This document shows positions 7,826 through 18,022 of a DNA stretch of 64,000 nucleotides, in pieces; position 1 is the first letter of the stretch; each line of letters starts with the position of its first letter. Location: positions 496,001 through 560,000 of the forward strand of contig JAHBZM010000001.1 in the NCBI GenBank assembly GCA_019635435.1. The letters run 5' to 3'. Under the pieces are notes generated by a model. It worked only from the letters and a program-made list of their open reading frames with translations. It was not told the origin of the DNA and searched no databases. This stretch comes from Ramlibacter sp. GTDB lineage: Bacteria; Pseudomonadota; Gammaproteobacteria; Burkholderiales; Burkholderiaceae_C. Both the position numbers and the translations under genes were made by a program.

Positions 7826-10477
7826 TCAATAGACATACGCGGCGCCTGCGGAGGAACCGCTGTTGTCGCCCTGGTTGCCGCCGATGCCGGTGGCATTGCC
7901 GTCCTCCTGCCACGCGCCCACGGCCAGCGTGTTGCCGTCGCCGGCCAGCGAGACCGATGACCCGAAATAATCCAGGGCTTGCGCATTGGAGGCCTTCACA
8001 TAGGCCTGCTGGCTCCAGGTGGCGCCGCTGCGGCTGAAAACATAAACGGCCCCGGCAGAGGTGGCACTGTTGTTCGCCTGGTCGCCGTCAAGACCTGTGG
8101 CATTGCTGGCTTCGGCATTCGCGCCCACGGCCAGCGCGCTGCCATCGGCTGACAGGGTGAGCAAAGACCCGAACTTGTCTCCTGCACCGGTATTGGAGGC
8201 CTTCACATAGGCCTGCTGGCTCCAGGTGACGCCGCCGCGGGCAAAGACATAGACCGCCCCCGCGTTGCTCAGGCTGTTGTTCGCCTGGTCGCCGTTGACG
8301 CCGGTGGCGTTGCTCGCCTCCTGCTCGGCGCCGACGGCCAGGGTGTTGCCATCGCCGGCCAGCGAGACCGATGTACCAAACAGGTCGCTCACCCCTGGAT
8401 TGGACGCCTTCACATAGGCCTGCTGGGTCCAGGTGGCGCCGCTGCGGGCAAAGACGTAGACCGCCCCCGACCGGCTCGTGCTGTCGTTCGCCTCGTTGCC
8501 ATCAATGCCCGTCGCATTGCTGTCCTCACCCGGTGCCCCCACGGCCAGCGTGTTGCCGTCGCTGCCCAGCGCAACGGAAGTTCCGAACTGGTCCAGTGAC
8601 GCCGTGTTGGACGCCTTGACATAGGCCTGCTGGGTCCAGGTGACGCCGCTGCGGCTGAAAACATAAACGGCCCCGGCATAAAAGGCACTGTTGTCCGCCT
8701 GGTTGCCACCGATGGCCGTGGCGTTGCTGCTTTCCTGCGAAGCCCCCACCGCCAGTGTGTTGCCGTCGCCGGACAGGGCGAGCGAAAGCCCGAACCAGTC
8801 TTGCGCTTCGGCATTGGACGCTTTCACGTAGGCCTGCTGGGTCCAGGTGGCGCCGCTGCGGGCAAAGACATACACCGCCCCGGCATCGGTGGCGCCGTTG
8901 CTGGCCTGGTTGCCGTCGATGCCTGTCGCGGCGCTGTCCTCCCTGACCGCCGCCACGGCCAGCGTGTTGCCGTCGGCTGACAGGGCCAGGGCCAGCCCAA
9001 AACGGTCCCCGGCGCCCGAATTGGACGCCTTCACATAGGCCTGCTGGCTCCAGGTGGTGCCGCTGCGGATGAAGACATAGACCGCGCCGAAGGACGGGGC
9101 GGCATTGTTGCTCTGGTCGCCGTCGATGCCGGTGGCGTTGCTGCTTTCCCAATAGGCTCCCACGGCCAGCGTGCTGCCGTCGGCTGACAGGGCCACTGAG
9201 GAGCCGAACAGGTCACTGGCCTGCGTGTTGCTGCCCTTGAAGTAGCCCACGGCCTGCGTGATGTGGGGCGTGATGGCGCTGGACAGCGCGCTGCACCCTG
9301 TGGTGTTGCAGGCCTGCACGCGGTACTGGGCGTTCAGCCGCGTGTGCAGCAGGCCGCTGACCCCCTGGGTGTAGGTGGCGCCGGTCAGCGTGCCGCCGAT
9401 CTGCACCGACGCCGTAGGGCCGGCCCCGTCGGGGTCTTCAAACAGCTGGTAGCTGACCGTGCCCCCGCCAAAGGGCGCCGTCACCGTGCCCCAGGCCAGG
9501 TCGAAGCGCTTGACGTCGTAGGTCATGGTCAGGCCCGCCGGCACCGAAGGGACCGCCAGCGGCGGCGATACCGGGACCACGGCCGCGCAGCGGATGCTGA
9601 TGTTGCTCACGTGGGCACTGGCCGTGCCTGACCCATTGCCCACACTGCAGGTCTGAACGCCCCCGGCGTTGACGCGAACCACGTTGTAGGCACTGCCCTG
9701 CGGCACCGGCTGCGGGAACTGGAACACCCCGTTGGCGGACAGCACGAGGGCGTCGCCATTGGCCGTGTTGCGCAGCGCCACCACGCCGATGTTGCCGCTC
9801 AACTGGCCGCCCACCCGAAAGCTCTGGCTCGCCGCGGTGCAGCTGACGCTGATGGCCACGCCGTCACCGGCCGTGCCCTGGCTGTGGGCCACGCTGCAGC
9901 CCTGGCCCGCGGGCGGCGTCTTGACCGTGATGGCAAAAGTGCCGGTCAGGGCCTCGGGGAACTGGAAGCTGCCATCGGCATGCACGCTCGTCTCCTGCAC
10001 CTGGCCATTGGCGCTGAGCTGCAGCACCAGGGTCTGGCCCGCGGCCAGGCCGGCCACGGTGCCGCTGACCACGCGGGCTTCGGGCGCCGCCACGTTGTCC
10101 AGGCAGTTGACGCTGACGTTGTTCACGTCCGCGCTGGCGGTGCCGGTGCCGTTGGACACGCTGCAGGTCTGGCCCGAAGGCTGTACCAGCACCACGAGCT
10201 GGTAGGCGGTGCCGGCCGGCAGGCTGACGCTGTAGGCGCCGTTGGCGTTCAGGCTCCTGCTTTGCGCGGTGGCGCCGCTGGCGTCCTTGTGGGCCAGCAC
10301 CACGGTTTTGCCCGCGGCCAGGCCGGCCAGGGTGCCGCCGACGTTGAAGCTCACGGGGGCGCCATTGCCGCCTGCGCCATTGGCGGCATCACCGCCGCCC
10401 CCACCGCCACCACAGGCGGACAGGCTCATGAACAGGGCGACGGACAGCGGAGCAAAAAATGAAGAAGCGGTGCGCAC
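7826..10477 (-). CDS. Large lipoprotein with seven 69-residue FG-GAP repeats
   Basis: I choose GTG 10475-10477, which has GAGGA 6 nt upstream and gives the lipoprotein signal MRTASSFFAPLSVALFMSLSAC followed by a glycine run (883 residues). Three Ig/carbohydrate-regulatory-like modules follow, each with a GGTLAGL/SGTVAGL start and a TCSV-GNGTG end, then one fibronectin-III-like module (CNTTGCSALSS). From about residue 395 to the end are seven units of the pattern YVKASN...DxFG...DGNTLAVGA...NATGIDGNQ...GAVYVF, each 69 residues; these are FG-GAP_2 blades and would build a beta-propeller. Probably outer-membrane anchored and surface exposed; adhesive role is inference. Confidence 0.82.
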   Translation of the reverse strand: MRTASSFFAPLSVALFMSLSACGGGGGGGDAANGAGGNGAPVSFNVGGTLAGLAAGKTVVLAHKDASGATAQSRSLNANGAYSVSLPAGTAYQLVVLVQPSGQTCSVSNGTGTASADVNNVSVNCLDNVAAPEARVVSGTVAGLAAGQTLVLQLSANGQVQETSVHADGSFQFPEALTGTFAITVKTPPAGQGCSVAHSQGTAGDGVAISVSCTAASQSFRVGGQLSGNIGVVALRNTANGDALVLSANGVFQFPQPVPQGSAYNVVRVNAGGVQTCSVGNGSGTASAHVSNISIRCAAVVPVSPPLAVPSVPAGLTMTYDVKRFDLAWGTVTAPFGGGTVSYQLFEDPDGAGPTASVQIGGTLTGATYTQGVSGLLHTRLNAQYRVQACNTTGCSALSSAITPHITQAVGYFKGSNTQASDLFGSSVALSADGSTLAVGAYWESSNATGIDGDQSNNAAPSFGAVYVFIRSGTTWSQQAYVKASNSGAGDRFGLALALSADGNTLAVAAVREDSAATGIDGNQASNGATDAGAVYVFARSGATWTQQAYVKASNAEAQDWFGLSLALSGDGNTLAVGASQESSNATAIGGNQADNSAFYAGAVYVFSRSGVTWTQQAYVKASNTASLDQFGTSVALGSDGNTLAVGAPGEDSNATGIDGNEANDSTSRSGAVYVFARSGATWTQQAYVKASNPGVSDLFGTSVSLAGDGNTLAVGAEQEASNATGVNGDQANNSLSNAGAVYVFARGGVTWSQQAYVKASNTGAGDKFGSLLTLSADGSALAVGANAEASNATGLDGDQANNSATSAGAVYVFSRSGATWSQQAYVKASNAQALDYFGSSVSLAGDGNTLAVGAWQEDGNATGIGGNQGDNSGSSAGAAYVY
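7990..9240 (-). repeat. 207-bp in-frame tandem repeats inside the FG-GAP lipoprotein gene
   Basis: The block encoding ACATAGGCCTGCTGG (plus strand) recurs at a spacing of 207 bp across the gene's 3' part, giving six full repeat periods and a truncated one. DNA identity is high as well as protein identity, which suggests recent expansion or gene conversion by slipped pairing. Confidence 0.8.
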
Positions 10478-10628
10478 GGCAAATCCTCGGGCAATCGTCA
10501 CACGACTGCCCAAGACAACCTGCAACACGGGATGAATGACGCGGGCCTGAGGGACCCGGGCGAGGCAGGCGTTTTGGTCAAACGCCCTGGGGAGACAGCA
10601 AAGTCACTCTAGCACAGGCGTGGTGAGT

Positions 10629-10653
10629 ACTTTCAGCTATCAAATCAGGAGCA
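10629..10653 (-). repeat. Dispersed repeat family 1, copy B (partial)
   Basis: A 25-base exact match to 7791-7815 containing AGCTATCAAATCAGGAGC. Only this end of the family-1 repeat is recognisable here. It lies upstream of the FG-GAP lipoprotein gene, so copies A and B are direct repeats flanking that gene. Confidence 0.75.
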
Positions 10654-10676
10654 AACAAAAGCAGAACAAGGGCCGC

Positions 10677-10699
10677 CGCGAGGGCGGCACGCCCTCGCG
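10677..10699 (-). terminator. Strong hairpin downstream of the yidB-like gene
   Basis: CGCGAGGGCG and CGCCCTCGCG form a perfect 10-bp stem with a 3-base loop. On the minus strand it follows the yidB-like stop by about 45 bp and is succeeded by a moderately T-rich stretch rather than a clean U-run. Terminator or 3'-end stabiliser for the MFS-yidB transcript. The rest of 10478-10743 holds copy B and presumably the FG-GAP promoter; nothing else seen. Confidence 0.5.
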
Positions 10700-10743
10700 C
10701 GCGCCGCGGGCCATTCATGGTGGCCGGTGGGCGTTGCCGGCTT

Positions 10744-11205
10744 TTATTGGCGCAACAGGCCGCCCAGCATGCCCATCAGGTCGCCGGTGTCGCCCAGGCC
10801 GTTGGCCGGCGCCGTGCCATGCGGCGTGAGCTGGTCCACCAGGCCGGGCAACAGGTTGGCGAGCTGGTCGGCGGTTTCGCCCTGGCCCATGCCGAGCCGG
10901 GCGGCGATGTCGCCGATGGTGCCGCTGCCCAGCACCTGGGTGAGCTGGTCGCCGCCAATGGGCTGGTTCTGCCCGCTGCCAATCCACGAGGCCACCACGT
11001 TGCCCAGGCCGGCCTGCTGGAACTTCTCGACCAGGCCTGGCAGGCCGCCCTGCGCGCCGTCGTTGGCCAGCATGCCGGTGATGGCCTGCAGCAGCTGCGG
11101 GTTGCTGGTGACCAGGTGGATCAGGCTGCCCAGCCCCCCCTGCGCGCCGGCGCCCTGCGTGTTCCCGCCCATCACCGAGCCCAATACCGAATCAAGCAAT
11201 CCCAT
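10744..11205 (-). CDS. YidB-like protein (DUF937)
   Basis: 153 residues, AGGA ribosome binding site before ATG 11203-11205. The glycine-rich start MGLLDSVLGSVMGG, the central GLGNVVASWIGSGQNQPI segment and the QLTQVLGSGTIGDIAARLGM helix pair are characteristic of the YidB/DUF937 family. No signal peptide or membrane span. Cellular role is unknown in the family. It begins 12 bp after the MFS gene ends, so they probably share a transcript. Confidence 0.82.
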   Translation of the reverse strand: MGLLDSVLGSVMGGNTQGAGAQGGLGSLIHLVTSNPQLLQAITGMLANDGAQGGLPGLVEKFQQAGLGNVVASWIGSGQNQPIGGDQLTQVLGSGTIGDIAARLGMGQGETADQLANLLPGLVDQLTPHGTAPANGLGDTGDLMGMLGGLLRQ

Positions 11206-11217
11206 GACCGTGTCCTT

Positions 11218-12405
11218 TCAGGTGTTGGCTGGATTCTGGGCGCGGCGCGTGACGAGCGCAAGCCACAGCAGGGCACTGCCGGTCAGCGCCACCGGGAACA
11301 GCGAGCCGTAGTTGAGCAGGGTCCAGCCCTGGGTGGTGACCAGCACGCCCGAGGCAAACGAGCTCAGCGCGAGGGTGGCGAACATGAAAAAGTTCAGGGC
11401 GCCCTGTGCGCGGTCTTTTTCCTCGGGCGTGTAGGCGGAAAGGGACAGCGTGGTGCTGCCCGTGAACAGGAAGTTCCAGCCCACGCCCAGCAGGAACAGC
11501 GCCACGAGGAACTGGTGCAGGTCCACGCCCGACAGCGCCACCAGGATGCAGGCCAGGTTCAGCACCACGCCCGTGCCCATGATGGGCAGCACGCCAAAGC
11601 GCCGGATCAGGTGGCCGGTGAAGAAGCCCGGCGCGAACATGCCGATCACATGCCACTCCAGCACCAGGGCCGCGTCGGAGAACGGCAAGCTGCACTGCTG
11701 CATGGCAATCGGCGTTGCGGCCATCAGCAGGTTCATCACGCCAAAGCCCAGCGAGCCCCCGATGGCGGCCACGATGAACACCGGCTGCGCCATGATTTCA
11801 CGCAGCGGGCGGCCGCTCTGGCTGGTCTTTCTCGGTGGCGTCGGCGGGAACCTGATGAACGCGAGCGCGACCATGGCCAGCAGCGCCACGCCGGCCAGCG
11901 CAATGTAGGCGCCGGCAAAGGGCACCTCGAACAGGCTGCGCGTGCGCGCCGCGAGGTTGGGGCCGATCACCGCGCCGATCAGGCCGCCAGCCATCACCAG
12001 CGACACCGCCTTTTCCTGCGCGGTCTGGCCCGCGAGCTCGGCCGCGGCAAAGCGGTACAGGCTGGCGTTGGCGTTGTAGTAGCCGGCCACCACGGTGGCC
12101 GCGCACAGCAGCCAGAAGTTGCGCGTGAAGGCCGCGTAGGCGCACAGCAGCGCCGACAGCAGGGCCACCACCAGCCCGAGCTGGAACGAGGCCTTGCGCC
12201 CGTAGCGTGACTGCGTGCGCGCGACCAGGCCGGTGGACAGCGCGCCGCCGACCACATAGCCCATGACCGGCAGCGTGGCCATCCAGCCCAGTGGCGCCAG
12301 CGCCAGCCCGACCAGTCCGTTGATGGCAATGAAGGTGACGTTGTTGGTCAGGAAGAGGCCCTGGCACAGGGCCAGCAGGCTCAGGTTCTTGTTGAAGGCG
12401 GGCAT
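11218..12405 (-). CDS. Major facilitator superfamily transporter
   Basis: 395 residues from ATG 12403-12405 (MPAFNKNLSLL); an upstream ATG at 12429 would add 8 polar residues and cannot be excluded, since neither has a clear ribosome binding site. About 12 hydrophobic spans, with an MFS signature-like loop ARTQSRYGRKASFQ between spans 2 and 3 and a cytoplasmic loop PPTPPRKTSQSGR between the two halves. Inner-membrane exporter or uptake carrier; substrate not predictable. Divergent from the TAXI operon with about 100 bp between starts. Confidence 0.82.
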   Translation of the reverse strand: MPAFNKNLSLLALCQGLFLTNNVTFIAINGLVGLALAPLGWMATLPVMGYVVGGALSTGLVARTQSRYGRKASFQLGLVVALLSALLCAYAAFTRNFWLLCAATVVAGYYNANASLYRFAAAELAGQTAQEKAVSLVMAGGLIGAVIGPNLAARTRSLFEVPFAGAYIALAGVALLAMVALAFIRFPPTPPRKTSQSGRPLREIMAQPVFIVAAIGGSLGFGVMNLLMAATPIAMQQCSLPFSDAALVLEWHVIGMFAPGFFTGHLIRRFGVLPIMGTGVVLNLACILVALSGVDLHQFLVALFLLGVGWNFLFTGSTTLSLSAYTPEEKDRAQGALNFFMFATLALSSFASGVLVTTQGWTLLNYGSLFPVALTGSALLWLALVTRRAQNPANT

Positions 12406-12508
12406 CGGCGTTTGCCCTGCGCAGGGCATGGGCTGTGGTAATTACTGACGCAAGGGATGGGGGACGGGGTTAAATTGTCGTTCTTTCTTACTGCACTCAG
12501 GAGACCCC

Positions 12509-13468
12509 ATGAAAATTACCCGACGCGTTGTACTGGCCCTGTCCCTTGGGGCCGCCGTGGTGAGTGGCGCCGCCGTAGCGCAGCAGGCGCAGTTCATCAA
12601 CATCCTCACCGGCGGCCAAAGCGGCGTGTACTACCCGATGGGCGTGGCGCTGTCCCAGATCTATGCCAAGGCCATTCCCGGCGCCAAGGCCACGGCCCAG
12701 GTGACCAAGGCCTCGGCCGAAAACCTCAACCTGCTGCAGGCCGGCCGCGGCGAGCTGGCGCTGGCGCTGGCCGACTCGGTCTCCAACGCCTGGCAGGGCG
12801 ACGCCGAAGCGGGCTTCCCCAAGAAGCTGGACAAGCTGCGCGGCCTGTCGGCCACCTACAGCAACTACATCCAGATCGTGGCCAATGCCGACTCGGGCAT
12901 CAAGACGCTGGCTGACCTGAAGGGCAAGCGCATCTCGGTCGGTGCCGCCAAGTCGGGCACCGAACTCAATGCACGCGCCGTGTTCAAGGCCGCGGGCCTG
13001 ACCTATGCGGATCTGGCCAAGGTCGAGTACCTGCCGTTTGGCGAGTCGGTCGAGCTCATCAAGAACCGCCAGCTCGACGCCACGCTGCAGTCCGCCGGCC
13101 TGGGTGTGGCCTCGATCCGCGATCTGGCCACCTCGGTCAAGATCGTGGTGGTGCCGGTGCCCGCCGACGTGATCGCCAAGATCGGCGACGAGGCCTACCA
13201 GGCCGCCGTGATCCCGGCCAACACCTACGCCGGCCAGACCGCCGACGTGGCCACCGCCGCCATTCCCAACTTCCTGGTGACCCATTCGGGCGTGTCCGAC
13301 GAACTGGCCTACCAGATGGCCAAGCAGATGTATGAACACATCGACACCCTGTACGCGGCCCACAACGCGGCCAAGGTGATCAAGCGCGAGAACGCCGTCA
13401 AGGGCATGCCGGTGCCGGTGCACCCGGGCGCGGCGCGCTACTACAAGGAAGTCGGCGTGATGAAGTAA
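12509..13468 (+). CDS. TAXI-family TRAP transporter solute-binding protein
   Basis: 319 residues; AGGAG box upstream. Signal peptide MKITRRVVLALSLGAAVVSGAAVAQ is cut near residue 26, giving a periplasmic receptor. FINILTGGQSGVYYPMGVAL and ISVGAAKSGTELNARAV are the ligand-binding signatures of the TAXI family (Pfam NMT1-like). It should capture a small organic acid or amino acid and deliver it to the fused permease encoded next. Length is normal for the family. Confidence 0.92.
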   Translation: MKITRRVVLALSLGAAVVSGAAVAQQAQFINILTGGQSGVYYPMGVALSQIYAKAIPGAKATAQVTKASAENLNLLQAGRGELALALADSVSNAWQGDAEAGFPKKLDKLRGLSATYSNYIQIVANADSGIKTLADLKGKRISVGAAKSGTELNARAVFKAAGLTYADLAKVEYLPFGESVELIKNRQLDATLQSAGLGVASIRDLATSVKIVVVPVPADVIAKIGDEAYQAAVIPANTYAGQTADVATAAIPNFLVTHSGVSDELAYQMAKQMYEHIDTLYAAHNAAKVIKRENAVKGMPVPVHPGAARYYKEVGVMK

Positions 13469-13488
13469 GCGGCCGGCCTCCGGTCGAC

Positions 13489-13514
13489 GGCCCGACCTGC
13501 TCGGGCCTTTTTTT
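13489..13514 (+). terminator. Rho-independent terminator/attenuator after the TAXI receptor gene
   Basis: GGCCCGA, loop CCTGC, TCGGGCC, then seven Ts. Located between the receptor gene and its permease gene, so it likely reduces downstream transcription and keeps receptor in excess of permease, a common arrangement in binding-protein operons. Confidence 0.85.
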
Positions 13515-13553
13515 CGCCTCTTCTCCCCTTTTTTCATTCACAGGTAGCCCGCC

Positions 13554-15605
<2,052 letters not shown>

Positions 15606-15610
15606 GCGCG

Positions 15611-16096
15611 ATGCTGGCTGGCGTGTGCCTGGCGCTGGCGGCCGCCACGGGCGGGCCGGCCGCGCCTGCGGTCAGGCCACCGGCCCCGGTGTTTGTGCCG
15701 GTGCAGCGCTTCACGCTGGCCTGGACCCACTCCATCGAGAAAATCCGCTGGGAAGAAGACTACGCCGTGACCGGCGGAGCGCCCGCGTCGGCGCCGCTGC
15801 TGCGCGCGGTGGGCGCGCGGGTCCATGGCTCGGGCGCCGGCATGGAGCCGCCGGCGGGCGCCGTGCTGCACAACGGCTGGTACGACTATGTGCCGACCAC
15901 GCCGCCCCTGCAGGTGCTGCGCCTCACGCGCTCGCCCTACACGGCCGACTACGACTGGTGCGTGGCCGGCCAGTGCCGTCCGCTGTCGCAGTTGCTGCCG
16001 TCCGATGGTGGCGTGACCCTGCTGTGGCCCTGCAATGACCCGGCCGACATCGCGGGCCGGGCCTGGAAGGGCGGCGCGCCCAGGCCAGGCGGCTGA
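15611..16096 (+). CDS. DUF1850 protein associated with the TAXI-TRAP transporter
   Basis: 161 residues from ATG 15611, 5 bp after the permease stop. A hydrophobic leader (MLAGVCLALAAATGG) suggests export. The segments FTLAWTHSIEKIRWEEDYAV, HGSGAGMEPP and HNGWYDYVP are the conserved core of DUF1850, a family that repeatedly occurs beside TAXI-TRAP permeases but has no established function. An accessory periplasmic role in uptake is inferred from this linkage. The gene converges with rsmE, 1 bp between stops. Confidence 0.82.
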   Translation: MLAGVCLALAAATGGPAAPAVRPPAPVFVPVQRFTLAWTHSIEKIRWEEDYAVTGGAPASAPLLRAVGARVHGSGAGMEPPAGAVLHNGWYDYVPTTPPLQVLRLTRSPYTADYDWCVAGQCRPLSQLLPSDGGVTLLWPCNDPADIAGRAWKGGAPRPGG

Positions 16097-16097
16097 G

Positions 16098-16814
16098 TCA
16101 GGTCAGGCGGCTGAGCGCGGCCAGCGGCGCGGTCTCGGCGCGCAGCACGCGCGGGCCCAGCGTCAGGGGCTGGAAGCCGGTCTGGCGGGCCTGGGCTTCT
16201 TCGGCCGGGCTCAGGCCGCCTTCAGGGCCCGACAGCAAGGTGATGCCGCGCGCGCCCGCGTCTTCGGTGGCTTGCAGTGGCTGTGCGTCCGCCGCGAGCG
16301 AGAGCACGAAGAAGCGGCCGGCCTGCGCATCCAGGCCCTGTGCCAGCCACTCGTCGGCGCTGCGCACCGGGTGCAGCACGGGCACGCGGTTGCGCCCGCA
16401 CTGCTCGCAGGCGGCCACGGCCACGGCCTGCCAGTGCGCGCGTTTTTTCTCGGCGCGTTCGCCGCTCAGGCGCAGCACGCTGCGCTGCGCCAGCAGCGGC
16501 TGCACGCTGGCCACGCCCAGTTCGGTGGCCTTTTCGACCAGCCAGTCCATGCGCTCGCTGGCCATCAGGCCCACGGCCAGGTGCACGGCGCGCGCGGCCT
16601 CGCGCTCCACGGCGCTGTGCGCGCCCACCCGCACCCGCACGTCGCTGCGGCCCATGTGCTCGATGGTGGCTTCAAACTCGCCGCCCTCGCCGTTGAACAG
16701 CGTGACCGTGCCGCCCGGTTGCAGGCGCAGCACCTGCACATGGCGCGCGGCGCCCGCGGGCAGGTCCAGCGGGGCGCCGGGGGTCAGGGGCAGCGGGCAG
16801 TGAAAGCGCGGCAT
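16098..16814 (-). CDS. rsmE: 16S rRNA (uracil-1498-N3)-methyltransferase RsmE
   Basis: 238 residues from ATG 16812-16814 (MPRFHCPLPL). A PUA-like N-terminal domain (RHVQVLRLQPGGTVTLFNG) is followed by a SPOUT methyltransferase domain with KATELGV, EQCGRN, the knot motif LLSGPEGGLSPAEE and LGPRVLRAETAPLAAL. Methylates 16S rRNA U1498 using S-adenosylmethionine. Dispersed repeat copy C occupies most of its 5' leader, between it and the upstream amgK-like gene. Confidence 0.93.
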   Translation of the reverse strand: MPRFHCPLPLTPGAPLDLPAGAARHVQVLRLQPGGTVTLFNGEGGEFEATIEHMGRSDVRVRVGAHSAVEREAARAVHLAVGLMASERMDWLVEKATELGVASVQPLLAQRSVLRLSGERAEKKRAHWQAVAVAACEQCGRNRVPVLHPVRSADEWLAQGLDAQAGRFFVLSLAADAQPLQATEDAGARGITLLSGPEGGLSPAEEAQARQTGFQPLTLGPRVLRAETAPLAALSRLT

Positions 16815-16818
16815 GGGG

Positions 16819-16886
16819 TGATTTGCTATGAATTTACTAGCGTGTGGTGGCCGCCAGTAGTGGACTCCAGGCCTCTTTGACTCTAA
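16819..16886 (+). repeat. Dispersed repeat family 1, copy C
   Basis: TGATTTGCTATGAATTTACT, then GTGGCCGCC and GGACTCCAGGCC, in the family order. It lies between amgK and rsmE, contains the amgK stop codon (TAG, 16883-16885) at one edge and reaches to within 5 bp of the rsmE start. Confidence 0.7.
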
Positions 16887-18004
16887 ACGCGGCCAAAAGC
16901 GAAGCCCGTGGCCGCCTGCGTGCCCTCGACCTCGTCGATCAGCCGCAGCAGGGGCGTGAGTTCGCGGTAGCGGCTGGCGGTGGCGCGGATGTAGCCGATG
17001 AAGCGCGGCGTGTCGGCCAGGTAGCGCGGCTTGCCGTCGCGCAGCGTGAGCCGCGCAAAGATGCCCGCGACCTTGAGGTGGCGCTGCAGGCCCATCCACT
17101 CCACGGCGCGGTAGAACTCGCCAAAGTCCTCGCCCCAGCCCGAGGGGCTGGCCGCGCCCAGCAGCCCGGCCTTGCGCGCCTGCTGCCAGTAGCGCACCGT
17201 GACGTCGAGCACAAAGTCTTCCTCCCAGCTCAGGAAGGCGTCGCGCATCAGGCAGGCGATGTCGTAGGTGATGGGGCCATACACCGCGTCCTGGAAGTCC
17301 AGCACGCCCAGTCGGGGCTCATCGGCGCCCCCCGGGATCATGAGGTTGCGCGGCATGAAGTCGCGGTGGACGTAGACCGCGGGCACGGCCAGGTTGCGTT
17401 CGATGATCAGGCTGAACTGGCTGTCCAGCGTCTCGCGCTGGCGCGGCGAGAGGGTCAGGCCCTTGTGCTTCTCGAGGTACCAGTCCGGGAACAGCGCCAG
17501 CTCGCGCGCCAGCAGCGCGGCGTCGTAGGGCGGCAGCACGCCGGGGCGCGAGGCCTGCTGCCAGGCCACCAGGGCGTCCACGGCGCGCTGGTACAGCGGC
17601 AGGTTGGCGGGCGGGTTGTCACGGTCCACCACGTCGATCAGGGTCTGCGTGCCCAGGTCGTCCAGCAGCATGAAGCCCAGGGCCTCGTCCCAGGCCAGCA
17701 CGCGCGGCACATGCAGGCCGGCCTGCGCCATCAGGCCGGCCACCTTGACGAAGGGGGCGCTGTCTTCCCGCTCGGGCGGGGCGTCCATGATGATGAAGCT
17801 GCCCTGCCCGTGCGCATCCACCCGCAGGTAGCGCCGGAAACTCGCGTCGGCCGAGGCCGGGCGCAGGCTCGCGGGGTGCAGTCCGTGCACCGCGGCCAGG
17901 CCCTGCAGCCAGGGGCCAAAGGCCGCCTCGCGCGCAGGGTCATCCCAATGGACGGCGGTGGGGTTCAGGGGGGCGGCGAGGGGAGGTGTCAAAGGGGCGC
18001 TCAT
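16883..18004 (-). CDS. amgK: APH-family sugar kinase, AmgK-like (N-acetylmuramate/N-acetylglucosamine anomeric kinase)
   Basis: 373 residues. Aminoglycoside-phosphotransferase fold: adenine/hinge region LMLLDDLGTQTL, catalytic loop VHRDFMPRNLMI and metal-binding LGVLDFQDAVYGP. AmgK phosphorylates MurNAc/GlcNAc at C1 in the cell-wall recycling bypass known from Pseudomonas, and there too it is encoded next to lptD; that context supports the assignment. Its pathway partner murU is in this window but 20 kb away (38634-39386). Divergent from lptD with only 18 bp between the two start codons. Confidence 0.8.
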   Translation of the reverse strand: MSAPLTPPLAAPLNPTAVHWDDPAREAAFGPWLQGLAAVHGLHPASLRPASADASFRRYLRVDAHGQGSFIIMDAPPEREDSAPFVKVAGLMAQAGLHVPRVLAWDEALGFMLLDDLGTQTLIDVVDRDNPPANLPLYQRAVDALVAWQQASRPGVLPPYDAALLARELALFPDWYLEKHKGLTLSPRQRETLDSQFSLIIERNLAVPAVYVHRDFMPRNLMIPGGADEPRLGVLDFQDAVYGPITYDIACLMRDAFLSWEEDFVLDVTVRYWQQARKAGLLGAASPSGWGEDFGEFYRAVEWMGLQRHLKVAGIFARLTLRDGKPRYLADTPRFIGYIRATASRYRELTPLLRLIDEVEGTQAATGFAFGRV

Positions 18005-18022
18005 GGATAATCCATTCTACAA

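Noticed and set aside
7990..9240. Regular repeats resembling a CRISPR array
   Set aside because: The period is 207 bp, in frame, and the whole unit is conserved; there are no short repeats with unique spacers and no cas genes.
16083..16115. Short direct repeat AGGCGGCTGAG at the DUF1850/rsmE junction
   Set aside because: Eleven bases twice in GC-rich coding ends can arise by chance and shows no further structure.
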